DNA of 64,000 nucleotides from positions 18,305 to 82,304 of the forward strand of contig WTCE01000082.1 of the NCBI GenBank assembly GCA_013138735.1. The letters run 5' to 3'. Positions within the stretch are counted from its first letter, which is position 1, and every line of letters starts with the position of its first letter. The DNA is from Crocinitomix sp. GTDB taxonomy: Bacteria > Bacteroidota > Bacteroidia > Flavobacteriales_D > Crocinitomicaceae. The position numbers were made by a program, and so were the translations under genes. The notes beneath the pieces were generated by a model. The model did not search any database and was not told the DNA's origin. It saw only the letters and a program-made list of their open reading frames with translations. Of the stretch, positions 18,484-27,469 are shown one piece after another.

Positions 18484-19770
18484 ATGAAACTAAGCATACA
18501 ACTCCTCCTACTTATCACATTGGTTATGTCTGACGCATTTGGACAGTTTGAAAACGTCCTGTTGCCACGACCTAAAAAAGCAACGTATCCGTATTCACAG
18601 GTTGAACCATCCATTTTTATTAATCCAAAAAACACGAATGAAATAATTGCGGGCTCTGTTATGAACGATTATTATTATTCGAAAGATGGGGGAGCAACTT
18701 GGAAGTCAAAATCAATAAAATCGAAATGGGGGGTGAATGGCGATCCCTGCATGTTGATAGATACTTTAGGACGTTATTATTATTTTCATCTTTCTAATAT
18801 TGGCGGCAAACCTTTAGTAGGAGGAATGGTTTGCCAACGCTCTAAAAAATTAAAGGGCAAGTTTAGAAAAGAGGGGCATACCATAAATAACGGTAAGTTT
18901 CACGACAAGCAATGGGTTTCTTTGGATCCTCGAACCAACCATATTTATATGACTTGGACACAGTTTGACGGGTATGATTCAGACAAACCTGAAGATTTTA
19001 GTCACATTGTTTTTTCTAAAACAGAAGATGGTGGTCTAACGTGGAGCAGTCCCGTTCAAATTTCTAATACTCCTGGAGATTGTAAGGATAATGATCTAAC
19101 TGCAGAGGGTGCAGTTCCCGCTGTAGGACCAAACGGCGAAATTTACGTGGCTTGGTCGCGCAATGATTCTCTTTGGTTTAACCGCTCAATGGATGATGGG
19201 AAAACGTGGTTTGAGCAAGAAATTTATTTGGCAGCACAGCCCAATGGTTGGGTGATTGACATCCCAGGAATTTATAGATGTAATGGTTTGCCAGTAACTG
19301 TTTGTGATTTAAGTCCAGGGAACACGAATGGAACTATTTATGTGAACTGGGCCGACCAACGAAACGGAGATGATAATACTGATATTTGGATTTCAAAATC
19401 AACCGACCAAGGAAATAATTGGTCGGAACCGAAAAGAATAAACAACGATAATTCGAAAAAGCATCAATTTTTAACCTGGTTAACAATTGATCAAAGCAAC
19501 GGTTATTTATACAGTGTGTTTTATGATCGTCGAAATCATGACGACCGCAAAACTGATGTATACCTAGCGGTTTCGAAAGATGGCGGCGAAAATTTTGAGA
19601 ATTATAAAATCAGTGAAAGCCCATTTTTACCGAATCCAAAAATATTTTTTGGAGATTATACAAACATTTCTGTGCATAATGGCGTAATAAGACCTATTTG
19701 GACACGTTTACATAAAGGAAAAATTTCATTGCACACAGCACTGATTAACCAAAAAGAACTAAAGCAATAA
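18484..19770 (+). CDS. Secreted Asp-box (BNR) beta-propeller, sialidase-like
   Basis: A 428-residue exported protein with signal peptide MKLSIQLLLLITLVMSDAFG. At least four Asp-box repeats (S-x-D-x-G-x-x-W type) are visible: YSKDGGATWKS, SKTEDGGLTWSS, SMDDGKTWFE and STDQGNNWSE. These mark a six-bladed propeller as found in sialidases and other secreted glycosidases. I do not see a clear arginine triad with the Tyr nucleophile, so sialidase activity is not claimed; many such proteins are only propeller-fold. It is 7 bases upstream of the glycosyltransferase gene and probably co-transcribed with it. Confidence 0.75.
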   Translation: MKLSIQLLLLITLVMSDAFGQFENVLLPRPKKATYPYSQVEPSIFINPKNTNEIIAGSVMNDYYYSKDGGATWKSKSIKSKWGVNGDPCMLIDTLGRYYYFHLSNIGGKPLVGGMVCQRSKKLKGKFRKEGHTINNGKFHDKQWVSLDPRTNHIYMTWTQFDGYDSDKPEDFSHIVFSKTEDGGLTWSSPVQISNTPGDCKDNDLTAEGAVPAVGPNGEIYVAWSRNDSLWFNRSMDDGKTWFEQEIYLAAQPNGWVIDIPGIYRCNGLPVTVCDLSPGNTNGTIYVNWADQRNGDDNTDIWISKSTDQGNNWSEPKRINNDNSKKHQFLTWLTIDQSNGYLYSVFYDRRNHDDRKTDVYLAVSKDGGENFENYKISESPFLPNPKIFFGDYTNISVHNGVIRPIWTRLHKGKISLHTALINQKELKQ

Positions 19771-19777
19771 TTGCTAA

Positions 19778-21727
19778 ATGAAATTATCTGTCATAATCGT
19801 TAACTATAATGTTGAGTTCTTCTTAGAACAATGCCTTAACTCGGCTTACGAGGCTTTAAAGCACGTAGATGGAGAAGTTTTTGTGGTGGACAACAATTCC
19901 ATTGACGGTTCTTTAGAGATGGTGGCAGAGAAATTCCCTCAGGTTCATTTAATCGCGAATAAAGACAATGTAGGTTTTTCAAAAGCCAATAATCAAGCCT
20001 TGCTAATTGCAAAAGGAGAATATCATTTATTGTTGAATCCGGACACAATTGTTGAAGAAGACACTTTTTTAAAAGTTGTTGAATTCATGGATGAGCATCC
20101 AGATGCGGGTGGACTTGGTGTTAAAATGATTGATGGTAAAGGGAATTTTTTACCAGAATCTAAACGCGGGTTGCCAACACCAAAGGATGCCTTTTACAAG
20201 ATCTTTGGACTCTCGCGAATTTTCCCAAAATCAAAACGTTTCGGACGCTATCATTTGTCTTATTTGGACAAAGAAGAAACGCACGAAATTGAAATATTGT
20301 CAGGTGCTTTTATGCTCATGCGTAAAGAAGCCTTGGATAAAGTAGGTTTGTTAGATGAAGCTTTTTTCATGTATGGTGAAGATATTGACTTGAGTTATAG
20401 AATTGTTTTAGGCGGTTATAAAAATTATTATTACCCCAAAACGCGCATCATTCATTACAAAGGTGAAAGCACAAAAAAGAGTAGCGTAAACTATGTTTTT
20501 GTGTTTTACAATGCCATGATCATTTTTGCGAAGAAGCATTTTTCAAGCAAAAACGCTCGAATTTATTCCTTTTTAATCAATTTGGCCATTTATTTTAGAG
20601 CAGGCGTTGCCTTGTTAAATAGAGCGGTAAAGCGATTAACGATTCCTTTTATAGATTATGGACTTATTCTTTTGGGACTATTCCTTATAGGTTCTCAATA
20701 TCAAACCTTCGAGGACATTATTATTCCAGCAAGTTTATTGAATTACGGCTTACCTATTTATGGTTTAGTTTGGTTTTTGGTTCAAATTTTTTCGGGTGGC
20801 TATGACAAACCGGTCAAACTATGGAAGAATTTAGTTGGTGGAATAATAGGCACGGGGCTCATTTTAATGATTTACGCTTTATTGTCAAAAGAATATCAAT
20901 TTTCACGCTTAATAATTTTGCTCGGTGGTGCTTGGGTCATTGCTTATTATTTGCTTTCACGCTTATTATTGCATTTTGCGGCAGGCGAAGCCTGTCGGAT
21001 TGGCGGATCTAAGAATAAACGCTTTGTTATTGTGGGAGACAAGCAGGAAGCAGAGCGCGTAAGCCAATTGTTGCAGCAGACCAATAGCAAAGTGTTATCA
21101 GTTGTTTTTTTATCGCATACGGACACTAAGGACGAAGAAGGTTTTGTGGGTACAATCAATCAATTGGATCAGGTCATAGACATTCAGAAAATTGATGAGG
21201 TCATTTTTTGTGCAAAGAATATTTCTGCTGCTACAATTATTTCAAAAATGCTGCAGTTAGAAGGGGCTAATTTAGATTTTAAAATTGCTCAGCCAGAAAC
21301 TTCATTTTTAATAGGTAGTAATTCCATTGATTCGCAAGGCGACTTGTATGTAATGGACATCAATAAGATTAATAAGCCTGCAAATCGCCGTAACAAAAGA
21401 ATGGTGGATGGAATTGTTGCTTTCTTCGCAATTCTGCTCAGTCCGCTTTTAATGTGGGCCTATAAAAATAAGAAGCAATTTTTTGCAAATATGTTTAGCG
21501 TACTTTTCGGTAAGCTTTCATTTATTGGTTATGCACCAATTCAACATCAATCCAATTTGAAATTACCAAAAATAAAGCGCGGTATCTTATCTGCTGAGCT
21601 AATGGTAAATGGTAATAATTTAGATGATGATGCTATTTCTAGGTTGAATTTAATCTATGCGAAGAACCATTCTTATTTGACAGATTTAAAATTGATCTTC
21701 AAGCATATCATGCGTTGGGATCAGTAG
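19778..21727 (+). CDS. GT2 glycosyltransferase fused to a degenerate polyprenyl-phosphate sugar-1-phosphate transferase
   Basis: A 649-residue membrane protein. Residues ~1-230 form a GT-A family 2 transferase (SVIIVNYNVEFFLEQCL, VVDNNSIDGS, LLNPDTIVEE, YGEDIDLSYR) of the rhamnosyltransferase type. Residues ~285-400 hold four transmembrane helices. Residues ~412-530 form a Rossmann-like domain (KRFVIVGDKQEAERVSQLL). Residues ~535-649 start like a WbaP-type transferase (RRNKRMVDGIVAFFAILLSP) but lack the GPVFFRQxRxG and KFRSM catalytic stretches, keeping only a remnant LSFIGYAP. So the front half looks active and the back half looks like an inactive phosphoglycosyl transferase scaffold. It probably takes part in surface polysaccharide synthesis at the inner membrane. 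Confidence 0.8.
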   Translation: MKLSVIIVNYNVEFFLEQCLNSAYEALKHVDGEVFVVDNNSIDGSLEMVAEKFPQVHLIANKDNVGFSKANNQALLIAKGEYHLLLNPDTIVEEDTFLKVVEFMDEHPDAGGLGVKMIDGKGNFLPESKRGLPTPKDAFYKIFGLSRIFPKSKRFGRYHLSYLDKEETHEIEILSGAFMLMRKEALDKVGLLDEAFFMYGEDIDLSYRIVLGGYKNYYYPKTRIIHYKGESTKKSSVNYVFVFYNAMIIFAKKHFSSKNARIYSFLINLAIYFRAGVALLNRAVKRLTIPFIDYGLILLGLFLIGSQYQTFEDIIIPASLLNYGLPIYGLVWFLVQIFSGGYDKPVKLWKNLVGGIIGTGLILMIYALLSKEYQFSRLIILLGGAWVIAYYLLSRLLLHFAAGEACRIGGSKNKRFVIVGDKQEAERVSQLLQQTNSKVLSVVFLSHTDTKDEEGFVGTINQLDQVIDIQKIDEVIFCAKNISAATIISKMLQLEGANLDFKIAQPETSFLIGSNSIDSQGDLYVMDINKINKPANRRNKRMVDGIVAFFAILLSPLLMWAYKNKKQFFANMFSVLFGKLSFIGYAPIQHQSNLKLPKIKRGILSAELMVNGNNLDDDAISRLNLIYAKNHSYLTDLKLIFKHIMRWDQ

Positions 21728-21738
21728 TTCGCTTCGCT

Positions 21739-21790
21739 CACAGTATTTAGACCGCTGCGCTGTTAGTCCTTAGACCGTTTGCTTTGTTCT
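21739..21790. repeat. Dispersed intergenic word repeat (inverted copy)
   Basis: TTAGACCGCTGCGCTGTTAG and a second TTAGACCG are the reverse complement of the AGCGCAGCGGTCTAA words that make up the tandem array at 56870-57025 and recur at 58792-58808. Non-coding. Confidence 0.55.
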
Positions 21791-21900
21791 CTGTTAGTAG
21801 ATTCTGTGACACGTGCTATTCGTTTTATTATCACAACTATTTATAGTACTAATGACTTGAGACTAACAACTAGTAGCTATTTCCCAATTTAAAAGCACAA

Positions 21901-21950
21901 AAAAACCTGAAGTACATTGCGGTTCTCGAAATGCACTCCAGGTTTTTAAA
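21901..21950 (-). terminator. Rho-independent terminator of the TerB-like gene
   Basis: Arms CCTGAAGTACATT and AATGCACTCCAGG flank a short loop. On the minus strand the two non-Watson-Crick positions become G-U wobbles and a run of seven Ts follows the stem. It lies 25 bases past the stop of the 21975-22391 gene. Confidence 0.7.
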
Positions 21951-21974
21951 GTATTGTCTAGTTAAAAAACTCTT

Positions 21975-22391
21975 CTACAAGAACTCTTCTAACATTGTTT
22001 CAGTGTCTTCACCTCTTTGGATTAATGCCAAAATAGTTTCAACATCAACATCATCTAAATCTTTAAACCCAATTCCGACAGCTACGCGCTCTAATGTTTC
22101 CATTTCACTATCATCCACTTGACCGTCTATTTGCATCATTTGAATTAATTCAATGATCTGCTCGTAGCGATCTTCTCGGCTGTAAGGAGGAGTAATTGCT
22201 ATTGATTTGTGATCTTTTATGATCTCAGCAACTTGCTCTTCACTTAAGCTAATTTTTTGACCCATTTTGTGTAATAAAGCTATTTCTTTTTCAGAAATAA
22301 CACCATCAGCTTTTGCAATCAACACCATATTTCTAAAATGGCTTCTGTCTTGCATTCTTTCTCCTGTTTCAAATAATCGTTCGATTGACAT
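21975..22391 (-). CDS. TerB-like domain protein
   Basis: A 138-residue, all-helical acidic protein resembling the tellurite-resistance TerB domain: MVLIAKADGVISEKEIALLHKMG followed by a repeat-like MMQIDGQVDDSEMETLERVA, each carrying the acidic DG-I/V pattern of a putative metal site. The start is taken at 22391 (MSIERLFETG); the frame is open 33 codons further up but that stretch is not conserved-looking, and TACTTTTG at the right distance upstream fits a -7 promoter element. Function of free-standing TerB domains is generally unknown. Confidence 0.65.
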   Translation of the reverse strand: MSIERLFETGERMQDRSHFRNMVLIAKADGVISEKEIALLHKMGQKISLSEEQVAEIIKDHKSIAITPPYSREDRYEQIIELIQMMQIDGQVDDSEMETLERVAVGIGFKDLDDVDVETILALIQRGEDTETMLEEFL

Positions 22392-22493
22392 TTCTATTCT
22401 TTTTTTGGCAAAAGTAAGATTAAAATTCCATTCATAAAAAAACGCAAGCGAATAATTATGCACATTACGTCTTTTATTGCGATATATCAATCG

Positions 22494-23873
22494 TTAATGC
22501 TGCACAACAATGCGTTGTGTTTCAAAATGAGCTTCTTTATATACTTGAACTAAGTAAACGCCATTTGGCCAATCGCTGGTATTAATAGCAACTGATTTGT
22601 TTAAACCAGTTTGTGAATAAACTGTTTGTCCTAATAAATTAGTTATCACCAAATCTGCGACTGCATCAATTCCAATATGAATATAATTATTTGCAGGGTT
22701 AGGGTAGGACTGAATGTTAAATTTCGTGTTTTTATTCACGCTTACATCATCATATACAAATCGCAAGTTATCATAGAACATCACACCATCCGCTATTGCA
22801 CCACTAAACAGTACAGTTAAGACCGAGTCAGGTGTGAAATCAAGATCAATGGCTATGCTAAACTCTTCCCAATCATCTCCTGGCGATAAGGTTTCCTCAT
22901 ATTCAATAAAGTCACCAGCATCATTCCAAAAGCGCATAAAAATATTGGCTTCATCAGTTGCGTCAGACAAGAATTTAAAATCACCTTTAAAAAGAATAGG
23001 GGCACTTGTAAATTCACTACCACCAATAAAATTCTCTTCTTCAAAATCAAACTCACCGTTTGAGATAAAAGGAATGATTTCTTCGTCAATATTTTCATCA
23101 AAAACTTCAATTTTCATTGAATATGCACCATCAGTAGCGTCCGTAGAACGAGTAATATTGTTAAATCCTAAAATAGAATAGAGAACAGGATCTAGCGTAT
23201 ACCAATCTTCTGCTACTTCTAATTCAACTGGCGACCAGTCTTCAAAACTAAAATTGGGTAAAGCAGCTGGACTAGGCCCGTCATTTCCAAAAAAGACATT
23301 ATCTACCTCTAACCACGATCCTTCAATACCTTCACTATCGTCAAATCCACTGCTAAAAAAAGCGATTGTTACGGCATCTGGTGTAATTACAGCGCCTTCA
23401 ATTTCCCAACTAAATAAGTCCCATTCATCCTGCTCTCCAAAAATTGGAAATTGGGCAAAAGCAAAGGGTGCTCCATCTAATTCAAGAATTACAAGTACAA
23501 AACCAGTATCACCTACGGCAATATTATATCTTAAATGTGCATTCAAGTTATCAACGTCAGAATCATAAGTATAACCAATAGGGAAAGCCTCACCCAATTC
23601 ACTTGCGAGTATAATTCCTGCTGAAGCAACTTCGTCACCCTCTGGTGTAAGTACAGTTTCTAAATGAACCGCATTTCCTGTAACACCATCAGTGCTTGTT
23701 ACATTTGATTCGAAAGGAAAATAAGAGGACGTCGTTGTAAACCAGTTGTCGAGTGAATCCTTAATAACCACATCATCCCAATTTTCAAAACTTCCATTAT
23801 CCAATTGATCTTGCGCAAAGCTTATGCTTGCGGTCAAAGTCAAAATACCTAAATAAGTAAAAATTCTTTTCAT
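22494..23873 (-). CDS. Secreted protein with two jelly-roll-like modules and T9SS type A tail
   Basis: A 459-residue exported protein with signal peptide MKRIFTYLGILTLTASISFA. Two modules each begin with an NGSFENW or NFSFEDW motif (residues ~26-200 and ~207-375) and look like the beta-sandwich modules often placed in Bacteroidota surface proteins. The C-terminal ~75 residues are a type A sorting domain (SYPNPANNYIHIGI, then WPNGVYLVQVY). Very acidic. A role in binding carbohydrate or another surface ligand is inference from the module type. Confidence 0.75.
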   Translation of the reverse strand: MKRIFTYLGILTLTASISFAQDQLDNGSFENWDDVVIKDSLDNWFTTTSSYFPFESNVTSTDGVTGNAVHLETVLTPEGDEVASAGIILASELGEAFPIGYTYDSDVDNLNAHLRYNIAVGDTGFVLVILELDGAPFAFAQFPIFGEQDEWDLFSWEIEGAVITPDAVTIAFFSSGFDDSEGIEGSWLEVDNVFFGNDGPSPAALPNFSFEDWSPVELEVAEDWYTLDPVLYSILGFNNITRSTDATDGAYSMKIEVFDENIDEEIIPFISNGEFDFEEENFIGGSEFTSAPILFKGDFKFLSDATDEANIFMRFWNDAGDFIEYEETLSPGDDWEEFSIAIDLDFTPDSVLTVLFSGAIADGVMFYDNLRFVYDDVSVNKNTKFNIQSYPNPANNYIHIGIDAVADLVITNLLGQTVYSQTGLNKSVAINTSDWPNGVYLVQVYKEAHFETQRIVVQH

Positions 23874-24160
23874 GTTTTAATTTTAAAGTTTGCTGTATAG
23901 TCGGGAGTGTAAATCAATACCCCTATTGGGGAATTGGCAAGAGGGGAAAGGTTTTAGGCAAAAGGACAAAAGAGCTTATGCAAGGGGGAGAGCGAAGTAC
24001 GAAGTACTCACGTAACACTTAAAATATCACACTTTGCCATTTAAATTTGATTGAATTCGAATACTTTTAACTCCAGTGTTTAGCAATTCATTAATTTTGT
24101 GAGAATAGCTAAAAACGACCTTTCTATTATGATATTCAGTATGATACTAAAACTAAAGAC
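23874..24160. other. Intergenic region with recurring purine-rich words
   Basis: No gene seen. Contains a small hairpin ACCCCTATTGGGG (23927-23939), then GGCAAGAGGGGAAAGG- and ACGTAACACTTAAAA-type words that recur at 31850-32030 and 58660-58760. A -7 promoter element for the next gene is at 24092-24099. Confidence 0.5.
24092..24099 (+). promoter_or_regulatory. Predicted -7 promoter element (TAATTTTG)
   Basis: Exact match to TAnnTTTG, 61 bases before the ATG at 24161. No clear -33 TTTG at standard spacing. Confidence 0.4.
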
Positions 24161-24964
24161 ATGAGAGACTCAGACTATAAGCCATATATTTTACTCTCGA
24201 TTAACGCTATAAATGAGGGAGATTATGTGTTAGGTATTTTACCCAATAATCAAGATGAGAATTATTATTATGAAATCCATATTTCTACAACTTCACTAGA
24301 AATAAACAATTTAAAAAATTCAATAGGAGATTACATATTTGTAGAAATTATTTCATCAAGTATTTTAGACATATGGAACGGAGATTCTATCAATGAATGC
24401 TTCAGTGACGGCGTATTTGAATATACCTCTTATGACCTTATAAAAACAGAAAAGACAAATCGAATTGAATGGAAACCGAAATTTGAAAAATTGACGGCTG
24501 TTTTTAAAGAAGATTTTAAAAAGAAGTCAAAACCTTACAGATTAAATAGAATGGAGTTTATCCATACGTATAAAAGGATCTACAGAAAAGAAAGGCCAGA
24601 TCTTATTGGAGAAAATCGAGGTAAACAAAAGGCAACTGTTTTTTTTGAATTTATCTATCTTATGTTTCAACACATCTATCCTGAGTATCATTTTCACAAG
24701 TTCATTGATCCAGCGTTTAGCTATCTTCCTGAATCACCAAAAGACTGGAAGGAAGCATATATTAAGCTAGAACAAAAGTGCACTATCTTGGCTAATTTAG
24801 ATGTAGATAACTATGAATTGATTAAAAATCACATGCTCGTTATGAGCAAGGAGGCTTTTGAGTCTCACGTACCTAATTATTTGTTAGATGATCCAAGACC
24901 TGATATAAAAGAAAAGCGTGATTCGTTTAATGCTCTAATTGAAAAAATAAAAAATAGTGCTTAG
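24161..24964 (+). CDS. Hypothetical cytoplasmic protein
   Basis: A 267-residue protein with no signal peptide or membrane segment. The N-terminal ~90 residues look beta-rich (YILLSINAINEGDYVLGILP), and the C-terminal part (from residue ~105) is helical and charged, with KRIYRKERPDLIGENRG and a His/Tyr-rich YPEYHFHKF. No family recognised. It stands alone between a recurring intergenic region and a strong terminator, the kind of isolated position seen for accessory genes. Confidence 0.6.
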   Translation: MRDSDYKPYILLSINAINEGDYVLGILPNNQDENYYYEIHISTTSLEINNLKNSIGDYIFVEIISSSILDIWNGDSINECFSDGVFEYTSYDLIKTEKTNRIEWKPKFEKLTAVFKEDFKKKSKPYRLNRMEFIHTYKRIYRKERPDLIGENRGKQKATVFFEFIYLMFQHIYPEYHFHKFIDPAFSYLPESPKDWKEAYIKLEQKCTILANLDVDNYELIKNHMLVMSKEAFESHVPNYLLDDPRPDIKEKRDSFNALIEKIKNSA

Positions 24965-25073
24965 CTCTCGAAAAATGAAATCATACAACATCTTAATTCT
25001 AGTGCGTCAAACAAAATCTGCTCCGTTTAAAAAAGTCAAGGGTATTTAGACGCCATTAAGTAATAATTATAAC

Positions 25074-25125
25074 GGGTTCCAGCAAGACGCTACATACTTC
25101 TGCGTTTTGCTGGAACCCAATTTTT
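25074..25125 (+). terminator. Strong rho-independent terminator
   Basis: A 17-bp stem GGGTTCCAGCAAGACGC / GCGTTTTGCTGGAACCC with one G-U pair and an 11-base loop, followed by AATTTTT on the plus strand. It ends transcription of the 24161-24964 gene 110 bases after its stop. Confidence 0.8.
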
Positions 25126-25158
25126 CGTTTTGCGTATATTTTACTTAACACTATCAGA

Positions 25159-25659
25159 TTAAAACCGAAACCCCAACCCAACTTGTACCGCCTCGTACCA
25201 GCCCAAACCTCCTTTAAAGAATAAACGACCATTGGATTTTTCATAACGATATCCAAGAAAAGTATTTGGTAAAGATGCGATATACGCTAAAGTTTGCCCT
25301 TTCAGTCCTTTTGCAAAATGACTTGTTATTCCAACTCCAATTTCCAACTTATGTGGTTTTCCACCAAATAAATACGTCACATTGGAATTAAATTGAGTAC
25401 CAACGGTTGAATTATAGAGCCGTGCATGCCAAAGGCCGCCGTTTACTGCTAATCGAAATTGATGTTTATCACCCAACTGTAATAATGTGGGACTTTCATA
25501 ACCAATACTTAAGGTCCGATAAACATGTAATGTTCCAGCGTTTAATTGAATTGATCCAAATCTCTGTGAGTGATTTGTCTTGTCCGAATCAGATTGATCC
25601 TGCGCATTGCTATATGTGGCAAAGAGGATACTAAAAAGAAGAATGATGAAACGCTGCAT
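25159..25659 (-). CDS. Small outer-membrane beta-barrel-like protein
   Basis: A 166-residue exported protein with signal peptide MQRFIILLFSILFATYSNA. The mature part has alternating polar/aromatic strands (TLHVYRTLSIGYES, FRLAVNGGLWHARLY) and ends in VQVGLGFRF, a typical C-terminal barrel strand finishing in Phe. The start codon overlaps the stop of the upstream lipoprotein gene (TAATG), so the two are translationally coupled. Function unknown. Confidence 0.65.
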   Translation of the reverse strand: MQRFIILLFSILFATYSNAQDQSDSDKTNHSQRFGSIQLNAGTLHVYRTLSIGYESPTLLQLGDKHQFRLAVNGGLWHARLYNSTVGTQFNSNVTYLFGGKPHKLEIGVGITSHFAKGLKGQTLAYIASLPNTFLGYRYEKSNGRLFFKGGLGWYEAVQVGLGFRF

Positions 25660-26612
25660 TATTTACCTGTTATTGCTTTACCAATGCGTTTATGCTCGCT
25701 TAAAACATTCGACGGTAAACCACGTGCTCCTATAGCGCTCGCAAAATCAAATCCGCTTGGCCAATGATACCCAATCATTCCAACAACATCCGTTTCAGCA
25801 TTCGCTAACTTATAATAATTGCGGGCAACAACGTCCATGTCTAATTTAGATATACCAGAACTGCCATGTGCAAAAGGAATATAATGTGCATCCAAAACAA
25901 GAATCAAATCTTGATGGTCTAATTTTTTTGATTTTAGATCCGTCAATTCAGCTTGAAAGTCTGAATTTGTGGCAGGATCTGCAAGGAAATAATGATCAAA
26001 ACCAATCCAATCAACAGAAGCGGGAACTTCTAATGCTTCAACTGCTGGGTAGGCTTCTACCAATAGAATAGGGATTGAAGGAATAGTGGCCTTGATATAA
26101 TCACTTGCAGCCGTAAAGTCTTCAGTCGAAATTGAATTCCATGTCGGTTCTTCTCCAAGATAAAAGCAACCTAAGGCGCTAATGTCAGTATCAAATTCAT
26201 TGGTGCTTATAAAAGTGTCCCAGCGTTCCTTATAGTCTGTACGCAAATCATAATCCGAGCCGCTCATGGATTCGGTAGTGCCAACCAATTCAAAAAACAA
26301 TTCGTGTAAATGTAAAACACCTTTTACATCATAGGATTGCATCAACGTCAGCCGCTCACGGATATCATCTTCTGGCGATATCACTAATAAATCTGCTATA
26401 TTAGAGAACGGCGCAACTTCATCAATATAATTGATCTTATCTGTATCATCCGTAGGATCATCCCAATAAACATCTACCAAAGTATAACCAAAATGCACCA
26501 AATTAGGATTTGTTTTTTCAGGAAAAGCTTCTTGTATTTCTTCTTCTGTTTTCTTTTTACAGCTAATTAGTGCAAAACAAAGGAATAGGAATACTATTGA
26601 TGTGGATTTCAT
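25659..26612 (-). CDS. Lipoprotein with glycoside-hydrolase-like TIM-barrel features
   Basis: A 317-residue lipoprotein: the start at 26612 gives MKSTSIVFLFLCFALISC with lipobox Cys18 followed by KKK. The mature protein has the feel of a (beta/alpha)8 barrel: VKGVLHLHELFF, FYLGEEPTW, IPILLVEAYPAV, DWIGFDHYFL, DLILVLDAHY, GMIGYHWPSG. Acidic residues near strand ends (GEEPTW; DHYF) resemble glycosidase active sites, but I do not recognise the family. It overlaps the downstream barrel gene by one base. Confidence 0.65.
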   Translation of the reverse strand: MKSTSIVFLFLCFALISCKKKTEEEIQEAFPEKTNPNLVHFGYTLVDVYWDDPTDDTDKINYIDEVAPFSNIADLLVISPEDDIRERLTLMQSYDVKGVLHLHELFFELVGTTESMSGSDYDLRTDYKERWDTFISTNEFDTDISALGCFYLGEEPTWNSISTEDFTAASDYIKATIPSIPILLVEAYPAVEALEVPASVDWIGFDHYFLADPATNSDFQAELTDLKSKKLDHQDLILVLDAHYIPFAHGSSGISKLDMDVVARNYYKLANAETDVVGMIGYHWPSGFDFASAIGARGLPSNVLSEHKRIGKAITGK

Positions 26613-26663
26613 GATTGGTTCGTTTGCTATAAGTCGAATTGAAGTTTGAATTCCCCCATTCAA

Positions 26664-27371
26664 CTAATCTACTTTTTGAAAACGTAAGACTTCTTTTTCG
26701 TCCGCATTGTAAAAGTAAAGCGTCATGCTTTTGATTTTGAAGGAAATAGTTTCTTGTAAAAGCGATAAGAAAAGCGTTTCTTGTTTAATATCAGGGCACA
26801 TCATTTTAGTTCCTGCAATCGGCCCAAATTGAATAGATGAAGGACTGTACTGAATGATTTTTCCAAAATATTGATTACACATACCTTTCCCCATCACTTT
26901 CATGGTTGTAAGGTTAATCTCCATATTTGGTCTAGTTGAAGTAATCTCTAAAACTTCACCATTGACGTGAGTTGCTGCCCAAATGTCATAAATTCTAAAA
27001 TAGTTAGGATCTCTTTCTTTCGAAATTATTTTGCTCAAAGCGATCGCGGGCTTTCCTTCCGTCATGACTTTTGACACTTCTAATTGATAGATATAGCCAG
27101 GTTCAAATTCAAAACCTTGAATTTCCTCATAAATGCAATCCCAATTTCCTTCTGGCTGCATTGTTCCTTCTTGCGTTTGATAAAAATAAATTATCGGTAC
27201 AGTGCCAGAACAATCCTTTTTGGAACTATTCACCCAAATAACATCCGCATCTGCGTCAACAGGTATGACGACTTCGCCGGGTTGTTCTTTTTTTTCTTCC
27301 ACTTGTTTCGTTGTTCCGCAAGCTGCGAGTGAAATTGTAGCTATTGCAAAAAGTAATTTATTTAAGGCCAT
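26664..27371 (-). CDS. Lipoprotein with DUF4377-like and META domains
   Basis: A 235-residue lipoprotein (MALNKLLFAIATISLAAC, Cys18). Residues ~43-115 have the paired-Cys pattern of DUF4377 (SKKDCSG, NWDCIYEEIQGFEFEPGYIYQLEV). Residues ~125-230 match the META/HslJ domain: YDIWAATHVNG, RPNMEINL, GKGMCNQYFG, and FGPIAGTKMMCPD. Such lipoproteins are common in Bacteroidota; HslJ-type META proteins are linked to heat or novobiocin tolerance, but the role here is unknown. Confidence 0.8.
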   Translation of the reverse strand: MALNKLLFAIATISLAACGTTKQVEEKKEQPGEVVIPVDADADVIWVNSSKKDCSGTVPIIYFYQTQEGTMQPEGNWDCIYEEIQGFEFEPGYIYQLEVSKVMTEGKPAIALSKIISKERDPNYFRIYDIWAATHVNGEVLEITSTRPNMEINLTTMKVMGKGMCNQYFGKIIQYSPSSIQFGPIAGTKMMCPDIKQETLFLSLLQETISFKIKSMTLYFYNADEKEVLRFQKVD

Positions 27372-27469
27372 GTTGCTTATTTTGATCTAAGATAGAAAAA
27401 ATCGTGCCTGAAAAGCGATTGTATTAACGCAAAGTAAGGAGCAGGGAGTAATTGTAAGAACATGGCGGA

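Noticed and set aside
18484..19770. True sialidase
   Set aside because: Asp boxes are clear, but the arginine triad and nucleophile Tyr could not be placed with confidence.
22834..23181. A 115-codon plus-strand open frame opposite the T9SS protein gene (also 8197-8523 on the other strand of the lipoprotein gene)
   Set aside because: Antisense shadows of genes with clear signal peptides and domains; composition (Ser/Lys/Ile-rich) is that of antisense reading.
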